DNA from: Topomyia yanbarensis
Lineage: Eukaryota > Arthropoda > Insecta > Diptera > Culicidae
Direction: 5' to 3'
Assembly (NCBI RefSeq): GCF_030247195.1
Contig: NC_080671.1
Span: 214,562,943 to 214,626,942 of the forward strand
Length of the DNA: 64,000 nt
Below the pieces are notes generated by a model. That model saw nothing but the letters and a program-made list of their open reading frames with translations. It ran no database searches and was not told the origin of the DNA. The position numbers and the translations under genes are program-made. Position 1 is the stretch's first letter. Each line of letters starts with the position of its first letter. Positions 10,143-22,607 of the stretch are shown here, piece by piece.

Positions 10143-13100
10143 TAGCTATATGTACTAGCTGTAACCCGGTGCGCTTCGCTACACCCATCAGGACTAAACG
10201 AAATATTTTAAAAATTCTAAAAATACTAAATATTTTTGCTTTGCTCACTAAATATAGACAATGTTCTTAGTTTGACCACCTGGAGCACAATTAAATTAAT
10301 TGCTCTGTTTTCCTATACACAATCGTTTGAAATCCATTGATATCATTCGAATTCGAGGTACATCTGCTCCTTTATATTTTCTAGCTACAATGGTCGCTTA
10401 AATGAAATTTTTCAACCAAAGCACAGTTGTGGTGGGTCGATATAGCGCAGTAACTAATATAATAGGCACACAAAGTTTCAATTGCAACACATGCGGTGCA
10501 CAGTGTTGCAAAACGACGTTTTCACGATCAAAATTTAATAACTCCTGATCCATTGGTTTTGGAGAATGGATTTTTTCGAAGAATTTTCTAGATATAAATA
10601 GATGCATGTTTTGATATAATAAATTGAGTGAAATCCCCTAAAAGTGAGATAGAAAATTTATTTCCCCAAATAATTTAGCTAGAAGAACACTGTCTTCAGT
10701 AAAGTTCTAGAAAATATTATTGTGAAAATCTTTACTGAAGATACTAAAGCTCTATATAGTAACAGTAGCGAGATATGTAGGTTTGCTTGGGATAGACCCC
10801 TTCAAAACATTTTTCGAATATAACTTTTTACGATTACTTTTTATTATTAAGTGTCTTCTACAAAGTTGTTAAAAGCGATAAAATACACATTTTTATAACA
10901 ACGATAAATCTGTAGCTCTCGAAACAACAAAGTTATTGTAAATTTTCGAATATTTTTTTATCAATTTACACCTTAAGCAACTTCCTTAATCGCAAAATTT
11001 CGTAGAAAGAACTTTATTTTTTCGATTAAATATAAAAACCTTCGTCTGACGGAGACTGCTGGGTTGGTAACGTATAAAACCAATACTCCTGAAAGCATGG
11101 TGGATCGACTGAATTAAATAATTCAATACTATTATCCATAGAATTATATGCGTAACAGAATTACCATCGATTTTATTTTGGATGGAGTAGTGTATGAAAT
11201 TGAAGTCAATTTACGCAATCGATTAATTCTTCAACAGATTGTATTATGTTACAAAATCATGTGGAAATGTGGTGCAAGTTATTGTTGCATCGATTAACAT
11301 TTTCCCAACCCATATATCTAACTTTTTTGGCGAATTAACCTGCGAAGGTGACTATAAGAATCATTCAATAAAAGTATGCACATATAGTGAAAAATTCTGT
11401 TTTCGAAACATATTTCCAATGATACGAAGACATAACGGAGTGTTGGTGGACGTGGGTAAAGTTAATTCATAAAAAATGGTGCATTTAAAAAAATATTTTG
11501 GCGATACAGAGAGTGTTAGTATATTCATTCACTTTTCGTTGCGTTGCGTTGCGTTGCGTTGTGACGATGATTTTGGCGGATTGCACACTGACTTCATCAT
11601 GTTTGACTGCTGATTATCTAATAAGAGTTGCTTAGGAAGTGGTAAGTAGGAATTCATACCAATCCGACCCATATTAAAACCTCAACAGCATGATAGCCAT
11701 CATTGCCGGCCGCCCCCATCTCCATCGTTCACGGGGAAGGATAAAGGATAAGGTAGACAGGAAGTGTTGATGCTCCACCTACTTAACGGAAGGACGACGA
11801 TTCATCAGACTCTTCCATAGGTGTCGCGGAGTTGGTGGTTTGGAAGGGTATCAGGTCTAGGATTCGCTCCAAGCAAACGATGCGACCTGTAAAGCATATT
11901 TTATTAGGTAGTTGTTTAGTTAGTCTTCGAGTGCACGATCACTCGAAAAAGAGATGATCTTGGTTAGTTTTTGGTTATTTTTAAACTCTGGGCAGCCGGC
12001 TACCGAGAGTATACTATGTTCCCTAAACAAAAACAATTTGAACTCCACACAGCCGATCGTGGGAGTATTGCCTGGAAAAGCTAATCTTATCTGCGTAATG
12101 GGCCGGATCACTATTTATTGCAACAGTATTTGGACAGAACTCGCTACTTCTTCTCTACGATATATTTATTGGCTTGAAAACTACCAAGTGACAGCATATT
12201 ATACTGGCAAAAATAGCGCGAGATGTTATAAATCAAGGAAAGTATTTCTTATTTTCCATATCGGATTGTTTGTGGAATACAAGTATACGAGCGATAATAC
12301 CGAACACTGAAGGGAAATATAAAGGATTGTTAATCTGATGCACGGGCTTGTTAGCAATAACGGAGCTTTAAATTAGGTTCATAAAAACAGACGCGGCGAA
12401 TTTTCAATACGTATTGAGCCGTGTTCATAGATACTAGTCAGATTAGTCGTATTGGGGCTAATTTCCGATTAACTATTCATTTTTACGGCAATGTTTTCTC
12501 GACTAGATCTGTTCGCACCCTCTCATTCTGTTCGCACCCTCTCATTCTGCGGTCTAAGGACCAAATGTCATCAATAGACTTAGAATCGCGTGGAGGCATG
12601 AGATAGGAAACTTGTAAGAATTTTGCTATCCCACCGTTTGACTACCAGAATGGATGGGAGAACAGTAATACTAGCAAATACCGACTACCATAAGAGCGGT
12701 GCAAATTTGAACGAGTGACGTAGAGTACTGCACTGAAAAAAGGACCAGGAGTGCGATTTTACGAAGTTTTAACTTCCGATGGCCCTACATTTTCTGACAA
12801 AGTGAAGTTCTTGAATGTTGAGATTTTTATTACTGTTTAGAAAAGCAAAAGTATCATAAAGCTAGTATCAGGCCTTCATGAGACCTCAAGAAGTCACTTT
12901 TGGAGGTATTCGTAAATGTAGATTTGTCGGTAGACGGTTCCAAATATAATAGAAAAATACCTAATTTAACACAACTACAGATCACTTGCAACATAAAAAG
13001 CTTTTTGTGAAATTCGACAGCTCCATCTTAGGCCAATTCAATAAATTTCCTGCATGAAAGTTTCCATTTTTTAAAAACGGTTTTTAAGCCAAAGCTTTGG

Positions 13101-13700
13101 AAGTTAAACCTTGGCGTGGAAGTGCCGGTATATTAATATATTCTGTTACTTAGTGTAGAATTAGATTTCGTCATTTATGGCTAATATACAACCGCCAGAA
13201 GAAACTTAAAACGTTGGTACACAATCAAGAAAGGCGAATCAGAAAAGGTATATGTCAGTGATTCACTAAATACAGACTGGAAAGAGGGTAATATGGAAAA
13301 CCTTAAGGTCCGCCCAGATTAAGTCTTCGGTACGGAACAAAACCTCGGCCTAGGAACTCCTAGCATGTTGTTAGTCGCCTCTTACGACATGGGAGCAGTT
13401 CCCAGAGGTTCTATTCTTGGTTGAAATAGTGCAAAAAGATTTCAGCCCGCCGGACACCACACGGCTTCGCAATAACAAACAATGTCTATCTGTAAAAAGT
13501 TGAATTTCTTTCGATTTTGACGCATTTACCTCCCAGTGTGCGTTCAAAATGTCTAAAACTATTGATTTTCAACACCTCTAAACCGCAATAACAAACAATA
13601 TTTATTTGTGAAATGTTGAAAGAAATACAATTATCTCATTTTCTATATTTCCAATTATCCGCCAAAGTACGGTATCCAATATTTTACCCATTTTCAATAC
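10143..13700. other. Unclassified AT-rich DNA with short repeat landmarks
   Basis: No coding region is recognised. 10153-10190 (actagctgtaacccggtgcg) is a relic like the one near 27945. 11498-11530 carries the end motif of a repeat family seen at 26138 (gagtgttagtatattcattc), followed by five gcgtt units (11538-11562). 11690-11910 (GC-richer, ending near gcgacctgtaaagcat) and 13350-13460 (ttagtcgcctcttacgacat) look like pieces of old LINE or SINE ends, but I cannot name them. Confidence 0.4.
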
Positions 13701-13713
13701 CGGTTCATTGTCG

Positions 13714-13980
13714 ACATGTCACATAACAAGCAAACCTGTTTTTCTATTGTCGCGACCGTTCGCAAACGAACATACATGTCACAGTTCAGTAAATGTACAG
13801 CCGCTTGACAAACCAGTTTTGTTTTGAAACATGTACAAATTTTATGACATGTCACGGGGAAAATGTATCGTGTCATAGTACACGCGCTTGTGTCACATGT
13901 CGCAAGAATCCGCAACTTGTACATGTCACGAGCAAACATGCGACCAGTCACCAGATGACTGGTCACAACCATGACATTTT
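13714..13980. repeat. Cluster of acatgtca motifs
   Basis: The motif acatgtca, or its complement tgacatgt, occurs near 13714, 13774, 13849, 13893 and 13921, with related tggtcac and tgtcac variants between. The spacing is irregular. It is either a decayed tandem repeat or a cluster of binding sites; nothing else supports a regulatory reading. Confidence 0.4.
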
Positions 13981-14032
13981 CCAGCTATGTCTATCCGTTA
14001 TATCATCTCCATTATCCTCCACTAGGTTGATG

Positions 14033-14374
14033 CAAGGTACCCGAAATGCTTTTAATTACGCTCGTTCCCCGTCGTCTAGTACTTCTGCTGATGTATCTCT
14101 GTGTTGGCTGTTCTTCACACGTATCAAAAACACCGTGACCGAAAAAGAGCTCTCCGATATGGTCACTGCTTCACTCGGGCCTACCACAGTGGTTGTGAAA
14201 AAATCGGTGCCTGGATAGAAGGACGCATCTACGATGCCTTTTATTTCATACAAAGTGGGAGTAGATGCAAAACTGAAACAAATCGCTTTATGCCCATCGT
14301 CCTGGCCATGGGGGATTTGTTTCCGGAAATTCCACGATGAATTTAGAGTTTGGGAGCCGCACGTTGAACGTTAA
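14033..14374 (+). pseudogene. Jockey-type LINE ORF1, C-terminal part with an in-frame stop
   Basis: The frame encodes LCWLFFTRIKNTVTEKELSDM, then VVVKKSVPG, a TAG (14216-14218), and continues in the same frame with KDASTMPFISYKVGVDAKL and a WPWGICFRKFHDEF ending, to TAA at 14372-14374. This is the RNA-binding C-terminal region of the ORF1 proteins of Jockey/CR1-type LINEs. The TAG replaces a codon between Gly and Lys. No ORF2 follows: ~160 bp of 3' UTR lead directly into an A-rich tail (14532-14554, aaataaataaat type), so this copy lacks the polymerase gene. Confidence 0.75.
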
Positions 14375-14554
14375 AGAAATGTGGCAGTGCAAATTGTAAT
14401 TAATAATTTTGTTATCTGTTGTGATGAGTGAACTATTATGTTTTTATGTTTGTCGAATGTTATTAGACTTTAGGAATTGGTATGTGTGGCTTAATATAGG
14501 TTAAGCAGTAATCTATATGCGCTTGCCGCAAAGATGAAATAAATAAATAAAAAA
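14375..14554 (+). other. 3' UTR and A-rich tail of the ORF1-only LINE copy
   Basis: Noncoding sequence ends in gatgaaataaataaataaaa, the tail type of Jockey/CR1-related elements. It places the 3' end of the copy at about 14554. Confidence 0.6.
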
Positions 14555-14555
14555 C

Positions 14556-15130
14556 CCTCTGGTTCGGGAGGACCAGTCGAGCGATTTATAGGTAAGATTA
14601 TCGCTACTTGTTGGTTCGGGAGGATCGGTATTGCGTTTGATCTAGATGATCTCGTTTGTATCTCGTCGAGCGATTTTTGAGACGATTATCGCTAGTTTGC
14701 CGGTACGGGATGACCAGTAATTCGTTTGGGTGGAACGATTTTGTTTGAATCCACCAGTTCGGAATGACCAATCGTGCGGGACAAGTATCACTAGGATATT
14801 GTCTAGAAATGACCAATATTGCGTTTACACCGGATTCTGTTTTTGCACGCAATTTTTTTGCACGGTTTTTTGCACGACTTTTTTTGCACGGTTTTGCAAA
14901 ATAACACGATTTTTATGTACAAAATACCTATTTCGATATACCAGTTCAATGATTTGATCATCGCGTGAAAAAAAACCGTGCAAAAAAAATCCATGCTATT
15001 TCGAGAAACCGTCTAAAAAAAAATCCGTGTTATTTCGAGAAACCGTGCAAAAAAAATCCGTGTTATTTTGAGAAACCGTGCAAAAAAAATCCGTGTTATT
15101 TCGAGAAACGGTGCAAAAAAAAATTTTGAT
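14556..15130. repeat. Repeat block with tandem ccgtgcaaaaaaaatccgtg units
   Basis: The left part (14570-14850) holds several ggttcgggaggaccagt / gcgattt...attatcgct variants. The right part (about 14965-15125) has four copies of a ~36 bp unit containing ccgtgcaaaaaaaatccgtg and ttatttcgagaaa. The same two components recur at 19733-20140, where the short unit lies on the opposite strand. Confidence 0.75.
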
Positions 15131-16382
15131 AGGCATTTAGTAACGGCAGCTGAAAATAAATGGCATTGGATATTTGCAATGCAAATGGGCATGATCTGCC
15201 AATGTGTAAAAATCGCGTATTTTTCTATTTTAGGAAATGAGTTGTTATTCAAAATTCAAGTTATGGTAGTTGAAAATCAATAATGTTGGGCAATGGTTTT
15301 TATAGGATTGTATGCTTTTTAGATATCATCAAATAATATTCCGGTTCATATATTACATCGCATTGGCAATGGAGCAATTGCTATATGGCCAAGTTCCCCC
15401 GGGTAGTGCCACTACACAAAGTATATTAATTTTGCTTGTTCAGTTTGATAAGCTAGAAACTGATAGCGGAGATTTTAATATGCAGGGATACGCAATACGT
15501 ATTGTTTGGTCTGAGTAGATAACGACTGATGTTTCTTTTTATCAACCAATTAGTGATCTCTGATTAAATAGAGCTTTCAAAGAGTTAGGGACAGGCACAA
15601 GTCTATTTTTTTAACTGAGATGGGACAAGTTGGTGCTAGACCTGTGGCCTTCGTCTGGTATGATCCATTCTCGTTGGTACGGATGTGTTCATGACTGGTT
15701 TGTGGATGAGTGGTCCTACTTACAAGTGAATTGATCACTTCGCTTGGGTGGAGATATACGTGACTTCTTCTAGCTGTCGAGCTTGGATATGTTAGCTGGT
15801 TCCAATAAGATATGCAGGACTGGCACCAACGAGAATGTTGATTGTTTCACTCGAGCTTTGGTTCTTGGAAATAACAAATCGCTTCCTCGGTGTGATATGT
15901 TCGAATTGAATGCTCAGTGGTTGAAATGTCCATTCGGTTCGAGAAGATTGAGTCGCTTGGAGGATTGGTGGTCTCCGAGAGCAGATGCGAATAACTCTGA
16001 AGTATCCAATAAAGGGAGATTGTATCTGTGGAACTGAAAAATATTGTCACTACTCTAGCATATTTTCCTAATGTATTGTACATCATAACAACTACCAATA
16101 TCGACTATTTAGAACAGAGATTTTCAAATTCTGTTATAAGATCGAGAAGAAATATAGCACAGTTGTAGTGAATAAAGTATTTGCGAATAAGGGCCAATAC
16201 TGCTGGCATCTTTTATCATAGAAAGAATTTTTAATCAAAGTGCAGTTTTAGAAATTTTAAATGCAAAGAAGAGGTCTGTCAACATTGCAAAATGGCAAAT
16301 GCTGCCTCTTTTCAGGAAAGAGTATTAAATTAAGTAAAAGCCAATCAATAGGCCGTTGAAAATTGACAATTTCTGACCTTTT
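15131..16382. other. Unclassified noncoding DNA
   Basis: AT-rich sequence without a recognisable gene. Short ORFs are not supported by any motif. It ends at a 13 bp direct repeat that flanks the next insertion. Confidence 0.5.
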
Positions 16383-16395
16383 AATTGCGCAAGAG

Positions 16396-19135
16396 TCTTT
16401 TTTTATCCCTTTATGGGCAGCTAGGGCCGAGGGTGGTGGCTAGCGGGTTTCATACATCCTTGACCTGACGGACAAAGCTATGGTGCCTTGAACACAGGCA
16501 ACGCAGATCCAAGGCCATCATTGAAATGATAAGTTCTGCGTTTGAGATGTACTTCCCCCGGTTGCCAGACGAATACCTGCAATTATTACTTGTTGCTTTG
16601 TGTGTATGAATCTAATGTTCAGTCCTGGGTGGTGTATGCGATGATGTATGTGTGAAGGTGTGGTTTTTAGCGTTCGAGTCCAGGAGTGCATATCTGTCTG
16701 GGTTAGCGTGGGCGTTTACTAATTGTGTAATAGTGTGATCGCCAAAGGCTCGAGTATTTGAATGCTAGCGTGTCTCTAACTTTGCGTGCATAAATTCGAT
16801 TTTAGATTCGTGTGGCCATTCGCATATTCACGTGTATTCTTGAACGATCGCGCGCGGACCGTGAATATGATAATTAATTTTTAGTGTATGGTAGAGGAAC
16901 GTGTTGTTTGGTGAATATGCATCATTCATTGCATCATTCTTGATTGGTCCAACTGAAGGCATGAGTCGAGAGTAGAGAATTCCGAACGTAGCTGGTCTAT
17001 GATCGCGCGAATGGTGGGTTAATGCTTGAGACCGCGGTTGTAAAGTTATAGGTGCTGAAAAGTTCACTTAAGAAAGGGGTGTTTTAATGTTGGCGAAATT
17101 GCGAGCGTAGGTGTGTGTGGATGATTGAAATTGTAATGTAAATTCGCGTTTTTGACCAGGTTTGTGTTATCGCGAAAGTTAGGGGCGTTTGTGCGCTTTG
17201 GATGTGAGTGTATATGGGAGAATATGCTATTGATTGTGTTAGTGAGTATGAGTATGAACCTAACTTAAGATATAGTAATAAAAGGAAAAATAACATGCCG
17301 AATGTTTCTTTTTTTAGGTCACTAACCGTGCATTGCAGAATGCCCGAAAACTCTGAACTAGGCCTCGTCGAGTCCAGTCTGTCAGTCTCGTCCTGTCGTG
17401 TCTGGGGTTTCCAGGTTACATGCATTCACCAGATGAGACTAGCTTATGTCAGCTTACTTGTGCACTGGTTTCGTAGAATCGAGGCGATCATCGAAATGAT
17501 AGATCCTACGAGTGAATGCATTTGGCCTAGTCACCTGTCAAGCATTTGTGTATTTGTGTATGTTGAGATATGTGTGGAGCCTGTAAATAATATTCTAATA
17601 CGAATAATAATTTATACGTTAAAATAAGAAATTTGTTATATACTACTTGCAGTTTGTTGATCGTTCCTACTTATCTGATTCCATCAAGTATTATTCTCAT
17701 ACTCATCTCCATTGTTCTAAAACCTGGCGACGTCTGATGGCAGAGAAGAATCATTGTTGGCAGCAATGTTGCTCCTCTTGGATGTATGAGCTCGAAAAGG
17801 TCATCACAAGAATAAAACGCATGAGACCGAAAATAAATAAAAATAAAATAAAGAGAAGAGTTAGTATTGTTATTGAGTATTAATAATATTCCGATTTTTT
17901 TTTCAAGAATTGTCCTACTGGAGCTGTGGAGTTATTTGATTCAATTAAGGCGTGGACCTAGACTTCTGGGATGGAGGATAGAGACTTCCGGACGTGAACG
18001 ATTCATGAATGCGCGAGTGCGGGGGACTGTAGGTTCACGCTTGAGACTGCGTTTGAGTGATTACAAGTGCTGAGACGTTCATATTATCACCGGGATGTTA
18101 TAATGTCTGGAAGAGTGCGAGTATAGGTTGCGTGGATGGTCGCGAAGGGCTCAAGCATTTTTATATTTGTTTGTCGCGTGTATGTGACTTTGTGTGTATA
18201 CATTCGATTTTATGTAGTTTAGTGGATATGAGCATTATATTTTTGATTGGTCCACCTGAAAGCATTGGACTTATGCTACTAGGGCCGAGAATAGGGGATT
18301 CCGGACGAAACCGATTCATGATCGCGTGAACACGGGCATTTGGAGGTTCACTCTCGAGACCGGGATTGTTAATTTATAAGTGCTAAACCATTCACTTAGT
18401 CACCGGGGTGTTATACTTTTTATGAGATCGTGGGTGTGGTCGTGCGTGGATGATCGCGAAGGACTCGAGCGTTTGTATGTGGACGTTTTTGTCGCGTGTG
18501 CTAGTATGTATGTAACTTCTCGTGGACACATTATTTTTATAAGCGTGTGGCCATTCGCATGTTCGCGTTTTCTTCAATGATCGCGCGTGGACGTCTTGTC
18601 TAGTTTTATTTCTATCCAACTAAAGGCATGAATTTGGGCTGCTAGGATCAAGGGCGGAGACTTCCGGAGGTGACCGATTCATGATTGCGTGAGCTTAGGT
18701 TCTTAGGTTCCAACGTTCACCTAATCAATCGGGGTGTGTGAATATTGGCGAGATCGCGAGCGTTCGTATTTGTGACCAGGTTTGTGTTATCGCGTAGGCC
18801 ACGTTTGTACGTTTGGAATGAGAGATTGTTAGTGTATATGAGAGAATAAGCAATTTGTGTTAGTGAGTGTTAGCATGGATCTAATTGAAAATATAGCAAC
18901 AAAAGAAGGGTGCCTGCAGAGAGAATAGGGCCCTAAACCCACATTGTATATTATTTGACCATGGCAGTGGATAATAAAGGTCGCCAAGTTAAGTACTAAA
19001 ATTGATCACAATGTAGCTTAACTAAAAAGAAATTAATCGTATCCCAAGTTTCTGTGATATAATCGCTGTAATACTGCTTTGGTGGAAAAGCCCCCGGACC
19101 ACATCAAGGTACAGTATCATGCCGAGGGACATTTC
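16396..19135 (-). mobile_element. LINE-like insertion of 2.7 kb with internal ~365 bp repeat units
   Basis: The 13-mer aattgcgcaagag stands at 16383-16395 and 19136-19148, flanking the block as a target duplication would. The left end begins with a T-rich run (tctttttttatccc), so the 3' end is on the minus strand. Inside, a unit marked by gattggtccacctgaa, accgattcatgatcgcgtga, ccggggtgttata and tggatgatcgcgaagg recurs: partial at 16640-17280, then at about 17930-18240, 18240-18605 and 18605-18960. No polymerase domain is visible. An internal A-rich tail (17835-17855) suggests another insertion around 17290-17860. Confidence 0.55.
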
Positions 19136-19148
19136 AATTGCGCAAGAG

Positions 19149-19732
19149 AGTCTTTGTATCAAAATGATTTTTTTTACTTTTCATGAAAATTCTTTTAATG
19201 AGAAGAAAACCATTTACATGAAAAAATCGCAAAAAATTACAATTTTGTCCCAGAATCGAAAAGTGTTTCTTACCAAACTGTATATTACCGCATACTGTTC
19301 GAAAGGTCTAGTTTTCTTCGTTCAAAAAATGTTACAAAACCAAAAATCGGCTGAAAATGACAACGTAGATAATTTTGTTGTGGCAAAGGTCCCAAAAAAT
19401 GTTTTTTTGCTTCAAAATTTCGTGTGTACATTACTTTGTATCGCATTTGCTATACTAGTTCATTTTAAAAGTTTAAAATCACTGTAGCACAGTGTAATCT
19501 ACAAAAAGTTAACAAACTCTAAATAGTTGAAACGTTTTACCATTTTAACTATTGCTTTTCAACGGACAATAACTTCTTTTAACGAATAAAAAAACTTACA
19601 TTTTTCTAAAAAAACCTCCTCGAAAAATTAAAAAACTTCTACTGGGCACATTGACAGCCCCCTTGTGCATTTAAAATGTCCAACAGTATTCATTGTTAAA
19701 TACCATAAGCAAATAGCTGTTAATAAAAAAAT
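19149..19732. other. Unclassified AT-rich DNA
   Basis: A 122-codon ORF (19119-19487) spans low-complexity sequence and shows no motif. Nothing else is seen. Confidence 0.5.
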
Positions 19733-20140
19733 TCACATTTTTTTACACGGTTTCTCAAAATAGCACGGATTTTTTTGCACGGTTTCTCAAAGTAGCACTG
19801 ATTTTTTTTGCACGGTTTCTCGAAATAACACGATTTTTTTTTGCACGGTTTCTCAAAATAACACGGATTTTTTTGCACGGTTTCTCGAAATAGCACGGAT
19901 TTTTCTACACGGTTTTTTTTTTTGCACGGAACGCATCCCCCGTGCAAAAAAAGAATTTGGTGTATTTGGTGCAACCTTTTTGAAGCAACTGGTTCGAGAT
20001 GATCAGTTAAGCGATTTATCGGAACCATTATCGCTAGTTTACCGGTCTGGGCTGACCAGTAGTTCGTTTGTACGAAACGATTTTATTTGTATTCACTGGT
20101 GCGGGATGACCAGTCGAACGGTTCATGCGAACGTTTACCA
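19733..20140. repeat. Second tandem block of the gcacggtttctc unit
   Basis: Six to seven units of about 31-37 bp containing tttgcacggtttctcaaaat and agcacggattttt run from 19739 to about 19940. They are followed by a gcgattt...attatcgctagtt / ggatgaccagt segment homologous to 14690-14780. The tandem unit is inverted relative to 14965-15125 while the flanking segment is direct. Confidence 0.75.
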
Positions 20141-20274
20141 CGGAGAAATCTGATATCTAACGCCCGTCAGTTGTTGAAAGAGATAATTCGGTTAAACACC
20201 TATGGAATTATTAGATCGACACAACATATTTTTATGAAAATCAAAATAGTCTGGCTTGACGCAACCAAGGAGGT

Positions 20275-20990
20275 AATGAATCAGAATGACCATCTATTGA
20301 GTATATTGACTCGGAATAACTAGCTATCAGCGGTGGCTGCACAACAAATAGAACAATCGATTTGATTCTCTGGTTCTATTTCGTATGCCAGGAGAATGAG
20401 AACAAGGAATGAATATACGTTTGCGCTGTGCTTTTAACTCGAAAATATAGAGAAATTTGTCTCTAATTAAATGTAATTAATTGATAGTTTTATTGTAAGC
20501 CTTCTTTTTATATAGATGATATATTAAATTAAATACGTGTTTCTAGGAAATTCTTAAAAGATTCACGAGCCTTTACACTGCTCAGAGATTCGAACGCTAG
20601 TGAAATGATTTTGTTCCTTTCCTCTGGATCAAAAATATCTGTAGAGATGTCAGACGCCATTCCAGCTTTCAGGAAGTCACGAAAAGAATTTATAAATCGA
20701 ACGAATTACACACTTTACAGATATTGGTGGGAACCAAGTGCAATCCTCTCCTCACGACAGCTCAGAAAATAGCAGTCCTCGAGAAAACCACAAATGTCCG
20801 GTTGAGGGACCTTCCTGAGGATACTATGTTGGGGAGAACTTTATCATCCAATTATAAACCAGCGGATTTAACAAACGTGACAGTGAAACAGGCTCGATCT
20901 TTCCCTAAAGGTAACCCAGCAAACCGGCTCTGGAAAAAAGCAGATATATTGAGCATTTTAAAATCGCAATCTCATTAAGGTTACAGAATA
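20275..20990 (+). repeat. Copy 1 of a duplicated block (second copy 24257-25095)
   Basis: From aatgaatcagaatgaccatc to about 20840 this block matches 24257-25095, apart from a 248 bp MITE present only in the second copy. It includes a short open frame (20724-20978) encoding LLTTAQKIAVLEKTTNVRL; the frame is preserved in both copies over the shared part, and both lose similarity after NVRLRDLPEDTMLGRTL plus a few residues. I do not recognise the protein. An AG (atattggtggg preceded by actttacag) could be a splice acceptor at 20720. Confidence 0.7.
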
Positions 20991-21148
20991 AAGTCGATCG
21001 GCTAAAACGTCATTTCTTGACCAAAGAGATAAAAATAATATCATTCGAGTGAAACGGTTGCGACCGAGTTTGGAAGGCCTCGACTGCTATAAAACTTTTG
21101 TTAATAATATTTATGTGCTTTTACAGTCAATGTCTGATTCTACTGCCA

Positions 21149-21936
21149 GGGATGGGAATTATCATTCATTCGCATGATTCTTGGCGAATCCGCTCATTGC
21201 TTTGACAGCAGCCAGTCGTTCATTCACGATCCGACTAAAACTCTCCAAAAGAACACAACTGAACGTAGGTAGAAATGAACTTCCGAAGATGTGAGCCAAG
21301 TAAAAGAATGACACGTACTATGTTGAATGAAGAAGATCGTGTTCTTCATTCGCGGATTGAAGCGGAAGATTGTACTGTAAACATTCACAAGTGAATCAAC
21401 TTTTAGTTCACAAATGAATGTGACATTGTATTCTCTGGTTGGGTTAGGTCAACTTTATAGTGCAAATGTACACTATAATCAATGTTGAGAAGTAGATTGC
21501 ACTACAATCCACTTGAAATTGATATTGTGATATGCACGGAATCGTTTTAAGTTATTTTTTTTCCACCAGCACATTGCAAACTACTTACTCAACAATAAGA
21601 GATCACCAAGTGAAAATTTCATAGGTCTATAAACAAGAACGACAAGTTTTTTTTTATTAGAACGATCCGGTGAATGTTTTGAAATGAATCTTTGTGAATG
21701 AAAGAATGCATTCATTTGCGATCCTTTCTGCTTTCATTCAAAACACTACGTATGCGATGGAGAATGAATCAAAGCCGGGCGCTGTCACTTTTATCAGTTT
21801 TGTGTTTTGTTTCTAGCTTTCTCATGAACGCGTAACTCTGCACAAGAAGGGTTGCCGAGATCGGGTTTCACAGTAAGTGCATGTTGGTGAATGATTTCAA
21901 ATTGATCGTTTCGTGAAATGATTTTTCCCATGCCTG
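21149..21936. mobile_element. hAT-like nonautonomous transposon, 788 bp, perfect 8 bp target duplication
   Basis: The left end cagggatgggaattatcatt and the inverted right end (caggcatgggaaaaatcatt read on the other strand) form a terminal inverted repeat of about 20 bp with a few mismatches. The octamer tctactgc flanks both sides exactly (21141-21148 and 21937-21944). The short CAGGG-type end and the 8 bp duplication identify the hAT superfamily mode of insertion. The interior repeats cattcattcgc-type motifs and has no transposase frame. Confidence 0.9.
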
Positions 21937-21944
21937 TCTACTGC

Positions 21945-22411
21945 AGAACACGATGCACTGTGTATCAAGATGTCGGTGAGACAGCTGTATCTTTAGGCCC
22001 GGTTAGTGAAAAGTGTTAGGGAGTGGGTTTACAATTGCTTAGATGAGGATCGCATTGTGTGGTCATAGTCTCAAACAAAGAGCTAGCCAGGTCTGCTTAT
22101 CTGATCATTTATGTAACAAACGGAGAGGAGTTAAAACCGAACAACCAGTGAAACTAAATGTTTTCGAGGCTCTACAGAGCTGTGTTGCGGACAATCCGAT
22201 AGTTCAATTCTGGGATCATCAACGCCGACCGCACCGGTTGGACGTCGATCAGTTTGATGACGGCGGATGGCTAGAGAAATGCTGCGGGTTGGTTTTTCAC
22301 TACATGCTTGTATAGTAGTCTGCTCGGAAACGTCTTCATGAAATGAAAGCACAGACAATAATTGAGCGGGTTCGCTGAAAAACGAAAATAGATAATTATT
22401 GACTGAGAATT
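21945..22411. other. Unclassified DNA with an unsupported 90-codon ORF
   Basis: The ORF at 22043-22315 (+) shows no recognisable domain and has a competing ORF on the other strand. No other feature is seen. Confidence 0.4.
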
Positions 22412-22423
22412 AAGTTCTTAATG

Positions 22424-22595
22424 AGGGGGTGGGCGTAGCGTAGTTGGTAAAGTTGGTAAATCGATTGCCTTGTACGCAGCGCACCTGGGTTCGAGGCCCG
22501 ACCCCGCACATAGGGTTAGAAATTTTTCATGAGACCTTGTAACCCGAAGAGGCGAATGACCTTAAGGTTAAAACCTCTATAATCGAAATAAAAAA
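22424..22595 (+). mobile_element. tRNA-derived SINE, 172 bp, with RNA polymerase III boxes and target duplication
   Basis: An A-box-like segment (tagcgtagttggtaaa) near 22435 and a B-box (gggttcgaggcccgaccc) near 22487 have the spacing and order of a tRNA gene promoter. They are followed by a non-tRNA body and an A-rich end at about 22586-22597. The 12-mer aagttcttaatg flanks the insert (22412-22423 and 22596-22607). The head is tRNA-like but cannot fold into a full tRNA with a normal acceptor end, so this is a SINE and not a tRNA gene. Confidence 0.88.
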
Positions 22596-22607
22596 AAGTT
22601 CTTAATG

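Noticed and set aside
19119..19487. 122-codon ORF
   Set aside because: Low-complexity AT-rich sequence starting inside an insertion border; no motif.
22424..22595. tRNA gene
   Set aside because: Only A and B boxes are tRNA-like; the 3' part, A-rich end and 12 bp target duplication show a SINE.
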